From Roseateles violae (lineage in GTDB: Bacteria > Pseudomonadota > Gammaproteobacteria > Burkholderiales > Burkholderiaceae_C): a stretch of 64,000 nucleotides of DNA. The DNA lies in NCBI RefSeq assembly GCF_030410485.1, contig NZ_JAUHHC010000002.1, forward strand, positions 434,001-498,000. Reading direction: 5' to 3'. The notes under the pieces are model-generated. The model saw only the letters and a program-made list of their open reading frames with translations, was not told where the DNA came from and did no database searches. Within the stretch, counting starts at the first letter, position 1. Every line of letters starts with the position of its first letter. Both the position numbers and the translations under genes were made by a program. Shown here one piece after another: positions 51,326 through 60,308 of this stretch.

Positions 51326-51796
51326 TCAGGCCAGCGCCCGAGCGGTCAGATAGAGCCCCAGGCCGAAGACCGCGTGATTGAGCAGGCTGCGCAGGCAGTT
51401 CAGCAGCGGCGTCGGCGTCCGGGAGGCGGCAAAGCCGGCCCCCATCGCCGGCTGCATGACGAACAGCGGCATCACGACGGTGGCGATGCCCAGCGCCAGC
51501 GCCGGCGGCAGCGTCGGCCGTGCCAGCCAGCTGCTGCCCTGGACGGCGATCAGCAGCGCCGCGAAGGCAATGCCGATCGCGTAATGGGCCAGCCAGCCGA
51601 GCAGCGCTTCCTGCGGCAGCGCCGGCGCCTTGGCGATCGCCGCATGGGCGAAGCGGCCGCGCAGCAGGTGGCCGACCCAGCGGCCGAGCAGGGCGACGCT
51701 CATGGTCGGCACGCCCAGGCGCTTCAGCAGCTGCAGCCAGAGATCCAGCACGACGGTGGCGCCGATGCCGAGCAGGGCGATCCTGAGCAGGAGCAT
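51326..51796 (-). CDS. DUF2938 family membrane protein
   Basis: A 156-residue protein with four hydrophobic helices (about 2-20, 66-86, 98-116, 135-153). Family features are DLWLQLLKRLGVPT near the start, LLGRWVGHLLRGRFAH, and MQPAMGAGFAASRTPTP. Function is unknown. It is transcribed as a separate unit, with the FKBP operon terminator just upstream. Confidence 0.78.
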   Translation of the reverse strand: MLLLRIALLGIGATVVLDLWLQLLKRLGVPTMSVALLGRWVGHLLRGRFAHAAIAKAPALPQEALLGWLAHYAIGIAFAALLIAVQGSSWLARPTLPPALALGIATVVMPLFVMQPAMGAGFAASRTPTPLLNCLRSLLNHAVFGLGLYLTARALA

Positions 51797-51821
51797 CGGG
51801 CGATTCTGCGGTGGCGCCGTG

Positions 51822-51848
51822 CAAAGAGAAAGGGCCCGCAGGCCCCTT
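51822..51848 (-). terminator. Rho-independent terminator of the gluQRS-FKBP operon
   Basis: The minus strand reads AAGGGGCC-TGCG-GGCCCTTT with one bulged G, followed by CTCTTTG. It lies 25 bp past the FKBP stop codon. Confidence 0.6.
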
Positions 51849-51872
51849 GACGAACTCGCCGATGCGGCAGGC

Positions 51873-52595
51873 TCAGACGGACAGCAGCTCGACCTCGAAC
51901 AGCAGGGTCGCGTTGGGCGGGATCACGCCGCCGGCGCCGCGCGCGCCATAGCCGAGCTCGGCGGGGATCACCAGCATGCGGGTGCCGCCGACCTTCATGC
52001 CCTGCACGCCCTCGTCCCAGCCGCGGATCACCTGGCCGCCACCGAGGCCGAAGCGGAACGGGTCGCCGCGGTCCTTGCTGGAGTCGAACTTCTTGCCGCG
52101 CAGGCCGTCCTTGTAGAGCCAGCCGGTGTAGTGCACGGTGACGCGCTGGCCGGCCTTGGCCTCGGCGCCGCTGCCCTCGACGGTGTCCTGGTACTGCAGA
52201 CCGGAGGCGGTCTTCTGCAGCTCCAGCGCGATCGGCTCGTCGCCGCCGGCGACGCCCAGCAGCTGCACCTCGAACATCAGGGTGGCGTTGGGCGGGATCA
52301 CGCCGCCGGCGCCGCGCGCGCCATAGCCGAGCTCGGGCGGGATCACCAGCATCCGGGTGCCGCCGACCTTCATGCCCTGCACGCCCTCGTCCCAGCCGCG
52401 GATCACCATGCCGCCGTCGAGCTCGAACTCGAAGGCTTCGTTGCGGTCCTTGCTGGAGTCGAACTTGGCGCCTTTCTGCCCGTCCTTGTAGAGCCAGCCG
52501 GTGTAGTGCACCGACACGTCCTGGCCGGACTTGGCCTCCTTGCCGTCGCCGACGACGGTGTCTTCGTATTGCAGGCCGCTGGGGCTGGTGTTCAT
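51873..52595 (-). CDS. Tandem FKBP-type peptidyl-prolyl isomerase (two FKBP domains)
   Basis: A 240-residue protein made of two full FKBP domains (about 1-115 and 126-240) with no signal peptide. Each carries [36 protein letters not shown] in the second or [17 protein letters not shown] in the first, and [19 protein letters not shown]. Active-site aromatics (Tyr, Phe, Trp of GWDEG, Tyr of GYGARG) are kept in both, so both may be active. The start follows AAGGAAT and overlaps the gluQRS stop by 4 bp. Most bacterial FKBPs of this type have one domain. Confidence 0.9.
   Translation of the reverse strand: MNTSPSGLQYEDTVVGDGKEAKSGQDVSVHYTGWLYKDGQKGAKFDSSKDRNEAFEFELDGGMVIRGWDEGVQGMKVGGTRMLVIPPELGYGARGAGGVIPPNATLMFEVQLLGVAGGDEPIALELQKTASGLQYQDTVEGSGAEAKAGQRVTVHYTGWLYKDGLRGKKFDSSKDRGDPFRFGLGGGQVIRGWDEGVQGMKVGGTRMLVIPAELGYGARGAGGVIPPNATLLFEVELLSV
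51910..52032 (-). repeat. Internal direct repeat, copy 2 (C-terminal FKBP domain)
   Basis: A 123-bp block matching 52285-52407 at 120 of 123 positions by direct comparison. The copies are 375 bp (125 codons) apart in the same frame. Sequence outside the block diverges much more. Confidence 0.9.
52285..52407 (-). repeat. Internal direct repeat, copy 1 (N-terminal FKBP domain)
   Basis: Partner of 51910-52032, differing at three positions, two of them adjacent. It encodes [20 protein letters not shown] through GVIPPNA. Confidence 0.9.
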
Positions 52596-53491
52596 GGGGA
52601 TTCCTTTGACTGCGGATCTTCGATGGCCGGCATCATCGCACGCCAGGCGGCCACGCCCTCGGCCAGCAGGCCCGGCAGATCGCCGGCCGAGAGGCGCAGG
52701 CCCAGCACCGCCGCCGCCGCGCGCAGCGCCGCTACCGGGTCTTCCAGCGCCAGCGCGGCCGCGCCGTTCTGCTTGGACAGCTTCTCGCCATTGGCGCCCA
52801 GCACCAGCGGCGTGTGCAGATAGCGCGGCGTCGGCAGGCCCAGGAGCCGCTGCAGAAAGACCTGCCGCGGCGTGTTGTCGGCCAGGTCCTCGCCGCGCAC
52901 GATGTCGCTGATGCCCTGCTCGGCATCGTCGACGACGACGGCCAGCTGATAGGCCCAGAGTCCGTCGGCGCGCTTGAGCACGAAGTCGCCGACCTCGCGT
53001 TCCAGGTCTTGCCGCTGTCGGCCCAGGCGGCGGTCCTGCCACTCGATGCAGCCGGCGCCGGCCGTCCGCAGCCGCCAGGCGCGCGCCGGCCGGCCGCCGG
53101 TGCCGGCGCGGCAGGTCCCCGGATAGACCAGCTCGCCATGGCGGGTGGGCGGGGCCAGTGCGGCGATGTCCTTGCGCGAGCAGGCACAGCCATAGGCCAG
53201 GCCGGCGTCCACCAGGCGCTGCAGCGCCTGGGCATAGAGGTCGCCGCGGCGCGACTGCCAGACCGGCGGCTCGTCGGGCAGCAGGCCGCAGCGCGCCAAC
53301 TGGCCGAGGATGATTTCGTCATTGCCGGGCGCGCAGCGCGGCAGGTCGACGTCCTCGATGCGCAGCAGCCAGCGGCCGCCGTGGGCGCGCGCATCGAGCC
53401 AGCTGGCCAGGGCGGCGACCAGCGAGCCCGCATGCAGCGGGCCGGTCGGCGAGGGAGCGAAGCGGCCGATATAGGGTCCGGTGTAGCGCAT
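52592..53491 (-). CDS. gluQRS: Glutamyl-Q tRNA(Asp) synthetase
   Basis: A 299-residue truncated glutamyl-tRNA synthetase without an anticodon-binding domain. It attaches glutamate to the queuosine base of tRNA(Asp). The HIGH-type motif is [19 protein letters not shown], the Cys/Tyr zinc-binding region includes [10 protein letters not shown] and YPGTCRAG, and the KMSKS-type motif is [10 protein letters not shown]. It overlaps the upstream lysR stop by one base and the FKBP start by four, as the middle gene of the operon. Confidence 0.93.
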   Translation of the reverse strand: MRYTGPYIGRFAPSPTGPLHAGSLVAALASWLDARAHGGRWLLRIEDVDLPRCAPGNDEIILGQLARCGLLPDEPPVWQSRRGDLYAQALQRLVDAGLAYGCACSRKDIAALAPPTRHGELVYPGTCRAGTGGRPARAWRLRTAGAGCIEWQDRRLGRQRQDLEREVGDFVLKRADGLWAYQLAVVVDDAEQGISDIVRGEDLADNTPRQVFLQRLLGLPTPRYLHTPLVLGANGEKLSKQNGAAALALEDPVAALRAAAAVLGLRLSAGDLPGLLAEGVAAWRAMMPAIEDPQSKESP

Positions 53492-54486
53492 CAGAGCAGC
53501 AGGCCCTCGTGCTGCTCCAGCAGCGAGCGCCGCGTCGCCGGACTCTGCAGCTGCGAGATCCACCAGGCCAGGGCCTTGCCGGGCGGCTGGCCGGTATTGC
53601 GCCAGGCATAGTGCATCGGCGAGGCGCGATTGCCCTGGAAGGTCTTCTTGTGCACCAGGCGGCCGGCCTCGATATGGCGGCGCACCATCTGCGTCGGCAG
53701 CGAGCCGCAGCCGAGGCCGCGCATCAGCGCCTCCAGCTTGGCCGCCATCGAGGGCATGGCCAGCACGTCCTGGCCCGGCATCACGCCCACCGTGGTCGGC
53801 GCCAGCGTGCGGGCGGTGTCGGCGACGGCGATGATGCGGTGCTGGGCGATCGTCGTCGCCGACAGCGGCTCGGGCGCGTTGGCCAGCGGGTGGTGCGGCG
53901 CGACGCAGAAGATCATTTCCATCGGGCCCATCGGCTCGCAATAGACCGAGCTGCCCGGCGGCTGGGTCGAGGTGCCGATGGCCAGATCGGCCTGGCCCGA
54001 GACCAGCGCCTCCCAGGTGCCGGACATCACCTCGCAGCGGAACTTCAGCCGCGTCGGTGGGCCGTCCTGCCCGTCCTGGCCACCCTCGCCGGCCGGCAGC
54101 CGGTAGAAGGCGTCCAGCAGGTCGAACAGCGCGCGCCGCGCGATCGCGTCGTCGAAGCAGACGGTCAGCTCGCTCTCCCAGCCGGTGGCGACGCGGCGCA
54201 CGCGGTTGGCCACCGCGTCCATCTCCTGCAAGAGGCGCCGGCCCTCGACCAGCAGCTCCTGGCCGGCGGCCGTCAGCACCGCCTGGCGCGAGCGGCGGTC
54301 GAACAGCAGCACGTCCAGCGCCTCCTCCAGCTGGCGCACGCTGTAGGTCAGGGCCGAGGGCACCTTGCCCATCTCGCGGGCGGCGGCGGCAAAGCTGCCG
54401 CTGCGGGCGATCTGGTCCATCATCGCCAGCGCTTCGGGGGTCAGGACGCGGCGTTTGTCGGGGCTGGGCATGGCTTCCAATGGCAT
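53491..54486 (-). CDS. LysR family transcriptional regulator divergent from pirin
   Basis: A 331-residue regulator. The helix-turn-helix is at about 14-73 ([40 protein letters not shown]), then an effector domain (about 105-310). The variant [12 protein letters not shown] replaces the common SAVSRQI. It is divergent from the pirin gene with a 141-bp spacer containing a palindrome. By the usual LysR arrangement it should control pirin and itself. Its operon continues into gluQRS and FKBP. Confidence 0.88.
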   Translation of the reverse strand: MPLEAMPSPDKRRVLTPEALAMMDQIARSGSFAAAAREMGKVPSALTYSVRQLEEALDVLLFDRRSRQAVLTAAGQELLVEGRRLLQEMDAVANRVRRVATGWESELTVCFDDAIARRALFDLLDAFYRLPAGEGGQDGQDGPPTRLKFRCEVMSGTWEALVSGQADLAIGTSTQPPGSSVYCEPMGPMEMIFCVAPHHPLANAPEPLSATTIAQHRIIAVADTARTLAPTTVGVMPGQDVLAMPSMAAKLEALMRGLGCGSLPTQMVRRHIEAGRLVHKKTFQGNRASPMHYAWRNTGQPPGKALAWWISQLQSPATRRSLLEQHEGLLL

Positions 54487-54515
54487 GGCGGAGGCCTCAT
54501 CTTAGGCGGCAACCG

Positions 54516-54530
54516 TTCAGAACAACTGAA
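54516..54530. promoter_or_regulatory. Candidate LysR operator
   Basis: TTCAG-AACAA-CTGAA is a perfect 5-bp inverted repeat with a five-base spacer (T-N13-A). It lies 30 bp upstream of the lysR start and 98 bp before the pirin start, the expected place for LysR autoregulation and divergent activation. Confidence 0.5.
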
Positions 54531-54627
54531 TGCTGGCTTCAGCGCCGGCAGGCTGTTCGCGCGCTGGACTGGACCTACATTGGATCCATGGCCGGCAACG
54601 GCCCCCATCCAAAGAGAGGACCCCATC

Positions 54628-55350
54628 ATGCTCGAACTGATCCGTTCGTCGGACCGCGGCTATGCCGATCACGGCTGGCTGAAATCGTTCCACAGCTTCT
54701 CCTTCGCCGATTACTACGATCCCAAGCGCATGGGTTTCGGCCCGCTGCGCGTGATCAACGAGGACCGCATCGCGCCGGGCACCGGCTTTGGCACCCATGG
54801 CCACCGCGATATGGAGATCATCAGCTATGTGCTGGACGGCGAGCTGGCCCACAAGGACAGCATGGGCAATGGGCAGGCCGGCGGCGCCCATGCCGGCGTG
54901 ATCCAGCCCGGGGACGTGCAGCGCATGAGCGCCGGCACCGGCGTGATGCACAGCGAGTTCAACAACGCGCCGAACCAGACCACCCATTTCCTGCAGATCT
55001 GGATCATGCCGGACCAGCGCGGCGTGACGCCCGGCTACGAGCAGAAGCGCTTCGAGGTGGCCGACAAGCGCGGCCGGCTGCGCCTGATCGCGTCCAGGGG
55101 CGGCGAGCAGGGCTCCGTCCACATCCATGCCGATGCGAAGCTCTACGCCGGCCTGTTCGACGGCGACGAGTCGGCCGAGCTGGCGCTGGCGCCGGGCCGC
55201 GTCGCCTATGTGCATCTGGTGCGCGGCGCGCTGACGGTCAACGGCCAGGCGCTGGCCGGCGGCGATGCGCTGCAGATCAGCGATGTCGCGCAGCTGCAGA
55301 TCGCCGGTGGCCGCGATGCCGAGGTGCTGGTCTTCGATCTGCCGCGCTGA
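54628..55350 (+). CDS. Pirin family protein (YhhW-like)
   Basis: A 240-residue bicupin. The metal-binding N-terminal cupin shows GTGFGTHGHRDMEIISYVL (His, His, Glu ligands) and GTGVMHSEFNNAP (final His, Glu). Some members oxidise quercetin; others act in redox sensing. The ribosome-binding site AGAGAGGA lies 8 bases ahead of the ATG. It is divergent from a LysR gene, a pairing frequent in Burkholderiales. Confidence 0.9.
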   Translation: MLELIRSSDRGYADHGWLKSFHSFSFADYYDPKRMGFGPLRVINEDRIAPGTGFGTHGHRDMEIISYVLDGELAHKDSMGNGQAGGAHAGVIQPGDVQRMSAGTGVMHSEFNNAPNQTTHFLQIWIMPDQRGVTPGYEQKRFEVADKRGRLRLIASRGGEQGSVHIHADAKLYAGLFDGDESAELALAPGRVAYVHLVRGALTVNGQALAGGDALQISDVAQLQIAGGRDAEVLVFDLPR

Positions 55351-55389
55351 AGGGCCTAGCGATGTCCGGGGCTGGATAGACTCCGGCCC

Positions 55390-56115
55390 ATGGACAAGCT
55401 GCTGACCCTGTTGAAATTCCTGCCCCTGGTCGACTGGCTCGCCCTGGGGCTTTTTTTCGCCGGCTGGATCGGCTACGCGCGCTTCGCCAGGCAGCGCGCC
55501 CTGACGCAGGCCTCGGTGCTGGGCGAAACCAACCGCGAGCGCCGGCGCTGGATGCTGCAATGCACCTACCGTGAGGTGCGGGTGATCGACGGCGTCGTCG
55601 TGCAGAGCCTGTCGACCAGCCCCTCCTTCTTCGCCTCGACGACGATCCTCATCATCGGCGGCCTGCTGGCCCTGCTGGGCGCCGGCGACCAGGCCAGCGG
55701 GCTGGTGCGCGAGATCCCCTTTGCCGCGCGCACCTCGACCCTGGTGTTCGAGCTGAAGCTGGTGCTGCTGGCCGGCATCTTCGTCTACGCCTTCTTCCGC
55801 TTCACCTGGAGCATGCGGCAGTACACCTTCGGCGCCCTGCTGGTTGCGGCCGCGCCCGAGGCCAAGCAGTTCGACATCAATCCCGAGCTGTCGCGCGAGG
55901 CCTTCGCCGACCGCGCCGGACGCGTCGTCGGCTTGGCCGCCGAGACCTTCAACGACGGGCTGCGCGCCTACTACATGGCCTTTGCCGCCGTTGCCTGGTT
56001 CTTCTCGCCCTGGGCCCTGATTGCCGCGACGACCGGCGTCGTCTACGTCCTCTACCAGCGCGAATTCCGCTCCGAGGTGCTGGAGGTGCTGCAGAAGCAC
56101 GGCGGCGCGGGCTAA
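55390..56115 (+). CDS. DUF599 family membrane protein
   Basis: A 241-residue protein with four hydrophobic helices (about 12-28, 82-98, 115-137, 195-222). DUF599 signatures are NRERRRWMLQC, STTILIIGGLLALLGA and FRFTWSMRQYTFGALLVAAAP in parts. Function is unknown. A GATAGA hexamer 9 bases before the ATG may be its -10 element. It lies 39 bp after pirin and may also be read through from it. Confidence 0.82.
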   Translation: MDKLLTLLKFLPLVDWLALGLFFAGWIGYARFARQRALTQASVLGETNRERRRWMLQCTYREVRVIDGVVVQSLSTSPSFFASTTILIIGGLLALLGAGDQASGLVREIPFAARTSTLVFELKLVLLAGIFVYAFFRFTWSMRQYTFGALLVAAAPEAKQFDINPELSREAFADRAGRVVGLAAETFNDGLRAYYMAFAAVAWFFSPWALIAATTGVVYVLYQREFRSEVLEVLQKHGGAG

Positions 56116-56302
56116 GTCCTGGACGAGCCGGCCCGGGGGCGCCCCGGCCTTCAAACTTGGGGCAGGGCTAGCACGCAGCACGGCGCCGCGGCATTCAAGT
56201 AGGCTGGGCCTTCGCACGCGCCGCGCTGCGATTGCTGCCGAATCATGCCTCGGACCCGATTCCCGGGCGGTCGGCGGCGCATCCTGACTCGAGGAGACAA
56301 GC

Positions 56303-57634
56303 ATGAAGAAACTGCTTCTGGCCCTGGTCGCCCTGGGCTTCTGCGCGCATGCCGCGCTGGCCGCCACGCCGCCGGCCTACTTCGTCGACGAAGCCAAGCT
56401 GCCCTTCAATGAGCTGGCCAATCTGCCCTCGCAGCGCGAGTGGGGCGTCCACAACGGCGCCGGCTACCGCATCGAGGTGCCGCAGCAGTGGAACGGCAAG
56501 CTGGTTATCTGGGCCCATGGCTACCGCGGCACCGGCCTGGAGCTGACCGTCGACAACCATCCGCTGCGCGCCTTCCTGCTCGCCAACGGCTATGCCTGGG
56601 CCGCCTCAAGCTACAGCAGGAACGCCTATGACCCGGCCCAGGGCGCCAAGGACTCGCATGCGCTGACCCAGCTGTTCAACGGCCGCTTCGGCAGGCCCAG
56701 CCGCGTCTACATCACCGGCGCCTCGATGGGCGGCCATGTGACCGGCATCGTCGCCGAGCAGTGGCCGCAGTCCTACGACGGCGCGATGCCGATCTGCGGC
56801 GTGCTCGGCGACTACGAGCTGTTCGACTACTTCCTCGACCACAACGTGGCCGCGCAGACGCTGTCGGGCCAGAACAAGCGCTACCCCTACGGCGACGACT
56901 ATCTGAGCGTGACGGTGCCGGCGACCAAGGCGGCGCTCGGCCCGGCCTTCCCCTTCGCGCTGAATGCGGCGGGGCAGAACTTCAAGGCGCTGATGCAGCA
57001 GCGCAGCGGCGGCGTGCGGCCGCTGTTCGAGCAGGGCTGGCTGTATTGGAACGGGCTGGTGCCGGGCGACTTCCTGTTCGGCCTCGGGGTCGGCAACGGC
57101 ACCCTGCCGCGCCAGCCGGGCGTGGCGGTGCAGAACGTCGACGTGGTCTACCAGTTCGACGCCAACCCGGCGCTGACCGCCGCCGAGGACGCGTTCAACG
57201 TCAACGTCCAGCGCGTCACGGCCGACCCGCAGGCGCGGCGCCGCAACGGCCTGGCCAATGTCACGCCGACCACCGGCGATCTGCGCATCCCGATGCTGAG
57301 CCTGCACACGCTGGGCGATCTGTTCGTGCCCTTCCATATGGAGCAGGTCTACGCGCGCCGGGTGGCGGAGAAGGGCAACTCGGCACGCCTGGTGCAGCGC
57401 GCCACGCGCGACGTCGGCCATTGCAGCTTCGCGCCGGCCGAGCTGGTCACGACCTTCGTCGACCTGGTCAAGTGGGTCGAGGCCGGCGTCAAGCCGGCGG
57501 GCGACGCGGTGCTCGACCCGCAGGCGGTGGCCGACCCGGCCTTCGGCTGCAAGTTCACCGACAAGACGGCCCCGCGCATCTGGGACCAGCCCGGCCTGGG
57601 CATTCTCAAGCCGGCCGCCTGCCCGGTGCCCTGA
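56303..57634 (+). CDS. Secreted alpha/beta hydrolase-like protein
   Basis: A 443-residue exported protein (signal peptide MKKLLLALVALGFCAHAALA). The fold is suggested by WNGKLVIWAHGYRG (oxyanion region), the nucleophile elbow YITGASMGGHVTG, an acid candidate in LHTLGDLFVPFHMEQVY, and the histidine in RDVGHCSFAPAEL. CGVLGDYELFDYFLD follows the elbow. Disulfides are possible (CGV, GHCSF, FGCKF, AACP). I cannot name the substrate; ester or peptide hydrolysis is likely. GAGGAGAC precedes the start, and a terminator follows. Confidence 0.75.
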   Translation: MKKLLLALVALGFCAHAALAATPPAYFVDEAKLPFNELANLPSQREWGVHNGAGYRIEVPQQWNGKLVIWAHGYRGTGLELTVDNHPLRAFLLANGYAWAASSYSRNAYDPAQGAKDSHALTQLFNGRFGRPSRVYITGASMGGHVTGIVAEQWPQSYDGAMPICGVLGDYELFDYFLDHNVAAQTLSGQNKRYPYGDDYLSVTVPATKAALGPAFPFALNAAGQNFKALMQQRSGGVRPLFEQGWLYWNGLVPGDFLFGLGVGNGTLPRQPGVAVQNVDVVYQFDANPALTAAEDAFNVNVQRVTADPQARRRNGLANVTPTTGDLRIPMLSLHTLGDLFVPFHMEQVYARRVAEKGNSARLVQRATRDVGHCSFAPAELVTTFVDLVKWVEAGVKPAGDAVLDPQAVADPAFGCKFTDKTAPRIWDQPGLGILKPAACPVP

Positions 57635-57657
57635 AGGCGGGCCGCAAGGCCGCCGGG

Positions 57658-57686
57658 GGGCCGGTCCCGCAAGGGCCGGCCCTTTT
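57658..57686 (+). terminator. Rho-independent terminator of the secreted hydrolase gene
   Basis: GGGCCGGtCCC-GCAA-GGGCCGGCCC-type stem with small imperfections, followed by TTTT on the plus strand. It begins 24 bp after the stop and also separates the convergent ABC transporter operon. Confidence 0.7.
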
Positions 57687-57701
57687 GCCGTGCCGGCCGG
57701 G

Positions 57702-58472
57702 CTACTTGAGCCCGCCGCTGAGGAACTGCTGCAGGCGTGCGCTCTGCGGCTTGACGAGGATCTCGCGCGGATGGCCTTCCTCCTCGACCCGGCCCTGGTG
57801 CAGGAACAGGGTGTGGTTGGAGACCTCGCGGGCGAAGCCCATCTCGTGGGTGACGACGATCATGGTCCGGCCCTCGGCGGCCAGGTCCTTCATCACCTTC
57901 AGCACCTCGCCGACCAGTTCCGGGTCCAGTGCCGAGGTCGGCTCGTCGAACAGCATCACCTCGGGCTCGACCGCCAGCGCCCGCGCGATCGCGACGCGCT
58001 GCTGTTCGCCGCCGGAGAGCTGGGCCGGGTAGACGTCCTTGCGATGCGCGACGCCGACGCGGGCCAGCAGCGCCTCGGCCTTCTCGACCGCCTCGGCCTT
58101 GGCCACGCCCAGCACATGGACCGGCGCCTCGATGACGTTCTCCAGCACCGTGCGGTGGCCCCAGAGATTGAAGTTCTGGAACACCATGGCCAGGCGCGCG
58201 CGCCACTGGCGCAGCTGCTGCGCGTCGCTGGCCTTGAGGCTGCCGTCGCGGTCGCGCGCCAGCTTCAGCTCCTCGCTGCCCAGTTGCAGCCGGCCCTCAT
58301 GCGGCTGCTCGAGCAGGTTCAGACAGCGCAGAAAGGTGCTCTTGCCGGAGCCGCTGGAGCCGATCAGGGTGATGACATCGCCCGGCTTGGCGGCCAGCGA
58401 GACGCCCTTCAGCACCTCGCGCTCGCCATAGCGCTTGTGCAGGTTCTCGACCAGAAGGCTTGCGTGTGACAT
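57702..58472 (-). CDS. Polar amino-acid ABC transporter ATPase (HisP-like)
   Basis: A 256-residue ATPase: Walker [17 protein letters not shown], signature [17 protein letters not shown], Walker [21 protein letters not shown] and H-loop [36 protein letters not shown] and the short inserted [14 protein letters not shown] are like HisP, the histidine/lysine/arginine/ornithine transporter subunit. It is the last gene of a five-gene minus-strand operon. Confidence 0.92.
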   Translation of the reverse strand: MSHASLLVENLHKRYGEREVLKGVSLAAKPGDVITLIGSSGSGKSTFLRCLNLLEQPHEGRLQLGSEELKLARDRDGSLKASDAQQLRQWRARLAMVFQNFNLWGHRTVLENVIEAPVHVLGVAKAEAVEKAEALLARVGVAHRKDVYPAQLSGGEQQRVAIARALAVEPEVMLFDEPTSALDPELVGEVLKVMKDLAAEGRTMIVVTHEMGFAREVSNHTLFLHQGRVEEEGHPREILVKPQSARLQQFLSGGLK

Positions 58473-58499
58473 CTTGGCTTCTTCTTTCGTTCTTTCTTC

Positions 58500-59618
58500 T
58501 CAGGCGCTCAGCAGCTTGCCGCTGCGCAGCGGCTCGGTGCCGGCGATGCGGGCGACCTTCATGCCGGCGGTGACGAAGCGCACCGACTCGCGCGCATAGA
58601 GCAGGCCGTCCACCGGCGCGCTCAGCTCGGTCAGCGCATTGCTGATCGGATCGATCACGTGGGCGACCACCTCGCCGGCGGCGACCATATCGCCGGGCTG
58701 GCGCACAAAGGCCAGCACGCCGGCGGTGGCCGACTTGATCGGCATGCTGCCGGCCAGTGGTCGCGCATCGCCGACCGGGGCGGGCAGGGCCGGCACCTCT
58801 CCGGCCACGGCGCCGCGGTAGCAGAGGAAGTCCAGCAGCTTTTGCGCGTCGGCCTCGGCCAGCGCATGCTCGACGTCGGCGCCGCCGCGCAGCTCGACCG
58901 TCACCGACAGGCAGGCCTGCGGGATGGCGAAGCGGCCACCGAAGTGGCGGTCCCATTGCCACCAGACCTGCGAGCAGGCCTCGTCGAAGGGGTTGTCGCC
59001 CGAGTCCTGGGCCAACAGGGTGACGCGGGCGCCCAGATAGCGCGCCAGCGGTTCGCAGTCGGGCCAGCAGAGCGTGTCGGTGTACAGATGCATGACCGCC
59101 TGCGCGTCGCAGTGCAGGTCCAGCACGATGTCGGCATCGCAGGACAAGCTCATCAAGGTGCGGCGCAGCGACTGCAGTTCGGTCTCGACCGGCGACTGCT
59201 CGACGGCCGCCTTCAACGCGCGGCGCAGCACGGCGACATTGCGCGCGGCGTCGGCGCCCAGTTCGCCCTCGGCGGCCGCGGCGGCGGCCAGCATCTGCTC
59301 CGGATAGTGGCGGTTGAAGTTCTCGCCCGAGGTCGTTTCGAAGCGGCCCTGGTGGCCGTGCAGGATGTATTGCGACAGGCCGATCGGGTTGGCCATCGGC
59401 ACCAGCACGATCTCGCCGGCAATGCGGCCGGCCGCCTCCAGCGCGTCGAGCTTGTTGCGCAGATGATGGGCCACCAGCATGCCGGGCAGTTCGTCGGCAT
59501 GCAGCGAGGCCTGGATATAGACCTTGGGGCCCTGGCCGGGGCGGCCGTAGTGCAGCGAGATCAGCTCGCGCTGGGTGCCGGGGGCGGGCGAGAGCAGGGC
59601 GTGGTGGTGGACTTGCAT
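58500..59618 (-). CDS. Succinylglutamate desuccinylase/aspartoacylase (AstE/AspA) family deacylase
   Basis: A 372-residue zinc carboxypeptidase-fold protein. Zinc ligands are His40 and Glu43 (QASLHADELPG) and His169 (IVLDLHCD); Glu242 in TVELRGGADV is the likely catalytic acid. Residues about 290-368 form a beta-barrel domain (TAGVLAFVRQPGDMVAAGEV; APVDGLLYARESVRFV) typical of the longer members. The family removes acyl groups from N-acyl amino acids. Location between a permease and the ATPase of the amino-acid ABC operon suggests that the imported substrate is, or becomes, an acylated amino acid. Confidence 0.85.
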   Translation of the reverse strand: MQVHHHALLSPAPGTQRELISLHYGRPGQGPKVYIQASLHADELPGMLVAHHLRNKLDALEAAGRIAGEIVLVPMANPIGLSQYILHGHQGRFETTSGENFNRHYPEQMLAAAAAAEGELGADAARNVAVLRRALKAAVEQSPVETELQSLRRTLMSLSCDADIVLDLHCDAQAVMHLYTDTLCWPDCEPLARYLGARVTLLAQDSGDNPFDEACSQVWWQWDRHFGGRFAIPQACLSVTVELRGGADVEHALAEADAQKLLDFLCYRGAVAGEVPALPAPVGDARPLAGSMPIKSATAGVLAFVRQPGDMVAAGEVVAHVIDPISNALTELSAPVDGLLYARESVRFVTAGMKVARIAGTEPLRSGKLLSA

Positions 59619-59624
59619 GGACTC

Positions 59625-60308
59625 TCAGCGCGGCATCAAGGGCTTCAGCCAGCGCGCCTCGGCCTTGTGGAACAGGGCCACCAGGGCCAGGGTCATCAGG
59701 AAGTAGCCGATGGCCGCGGTGATGAAGGCCTCGAAGGGGATGTAGTAGGTCGAGTTGACCTGGCGCGCGGCGCCGGTCAGGTCGAGGATGGTGACGATGC
59801 TGGCCAGCGAGGTGCCCTGCAGCATGAAGATCGCCTCGTTGCTGTAGGCCGGCAGCGCGCGGCGCAGGGCCGAGGGCAGCACGATGCGGCGGAACATCAC
59901 CCAGCGGCTCATGCCCAGCGACTTGGCCGCCTCGATCTCGCCGTGCGGCAGCGCGCGGATCGCGCCGGCGATGATCTCGGTGGTGTAGGCGCAGGTGTTC
60001 AGGACAAAGCTCAGGCAGGCGCAGAACCAGGCCGAGCTCAGGAAAGGCCAGGCGAAGCTCTCGCGCACCGCCTCGAACTGGGCCAGGCCGTAATAGATCA
60101 GGAACAGCTGCACCAGCATCGGCGTGCCGCGGAACACATAGGTGTAGAGCCAGACGATGCGCGAGCCGATGCCGGGCAGGCTGCGCACGACGCCCAGCGG
60201 GATCGCGAACAAGAGGCCCAGCCCCAGCGAGATCGCCAGCAGCTCCAGCGTGGTCAGCGCGCCGCTCAGATAGAGATGGAAGTTCTCCTGGATCGCTTCC
60301 AGATTCAT
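59625..60308 (-). CDS. Amino-acid ABC transporter permease (HisM-like)
   Basis: A 227-residue membrane protein with five helices. The HAAT-family start GALTTLELLAISLGLGL, YVFRGTPMLVQLFLIYYGL, and the ATPase-contact EAA loop EIEAAKSLGMSRWVMFRRI(V)LP are present. It overlaps the other permease gene by one base (TGATG) and precedes the AstE-like gene by 6 bp. Confidence 0.9.
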   Translation of the reverse strand: MNLEAIQENFHLYLSGALTTLELLAISLGLGLLFAIPLGVVRSLPGIGSRIVWLYTYVFRGTPMLVQLFLIYYGLAQFEAVRESFAWPFLSSAWFCACLSFVLNTCAYTTEIIAGAIRALPHGEIEAAKSLGMSRWVMFRRIVLPSALRRALPAYSNEAIFMLQGTSLASIVTILDLTGAARQVNSTYYIPFEAFITAAIGYFLMTLALVALFHKAEARWLKPLMPR

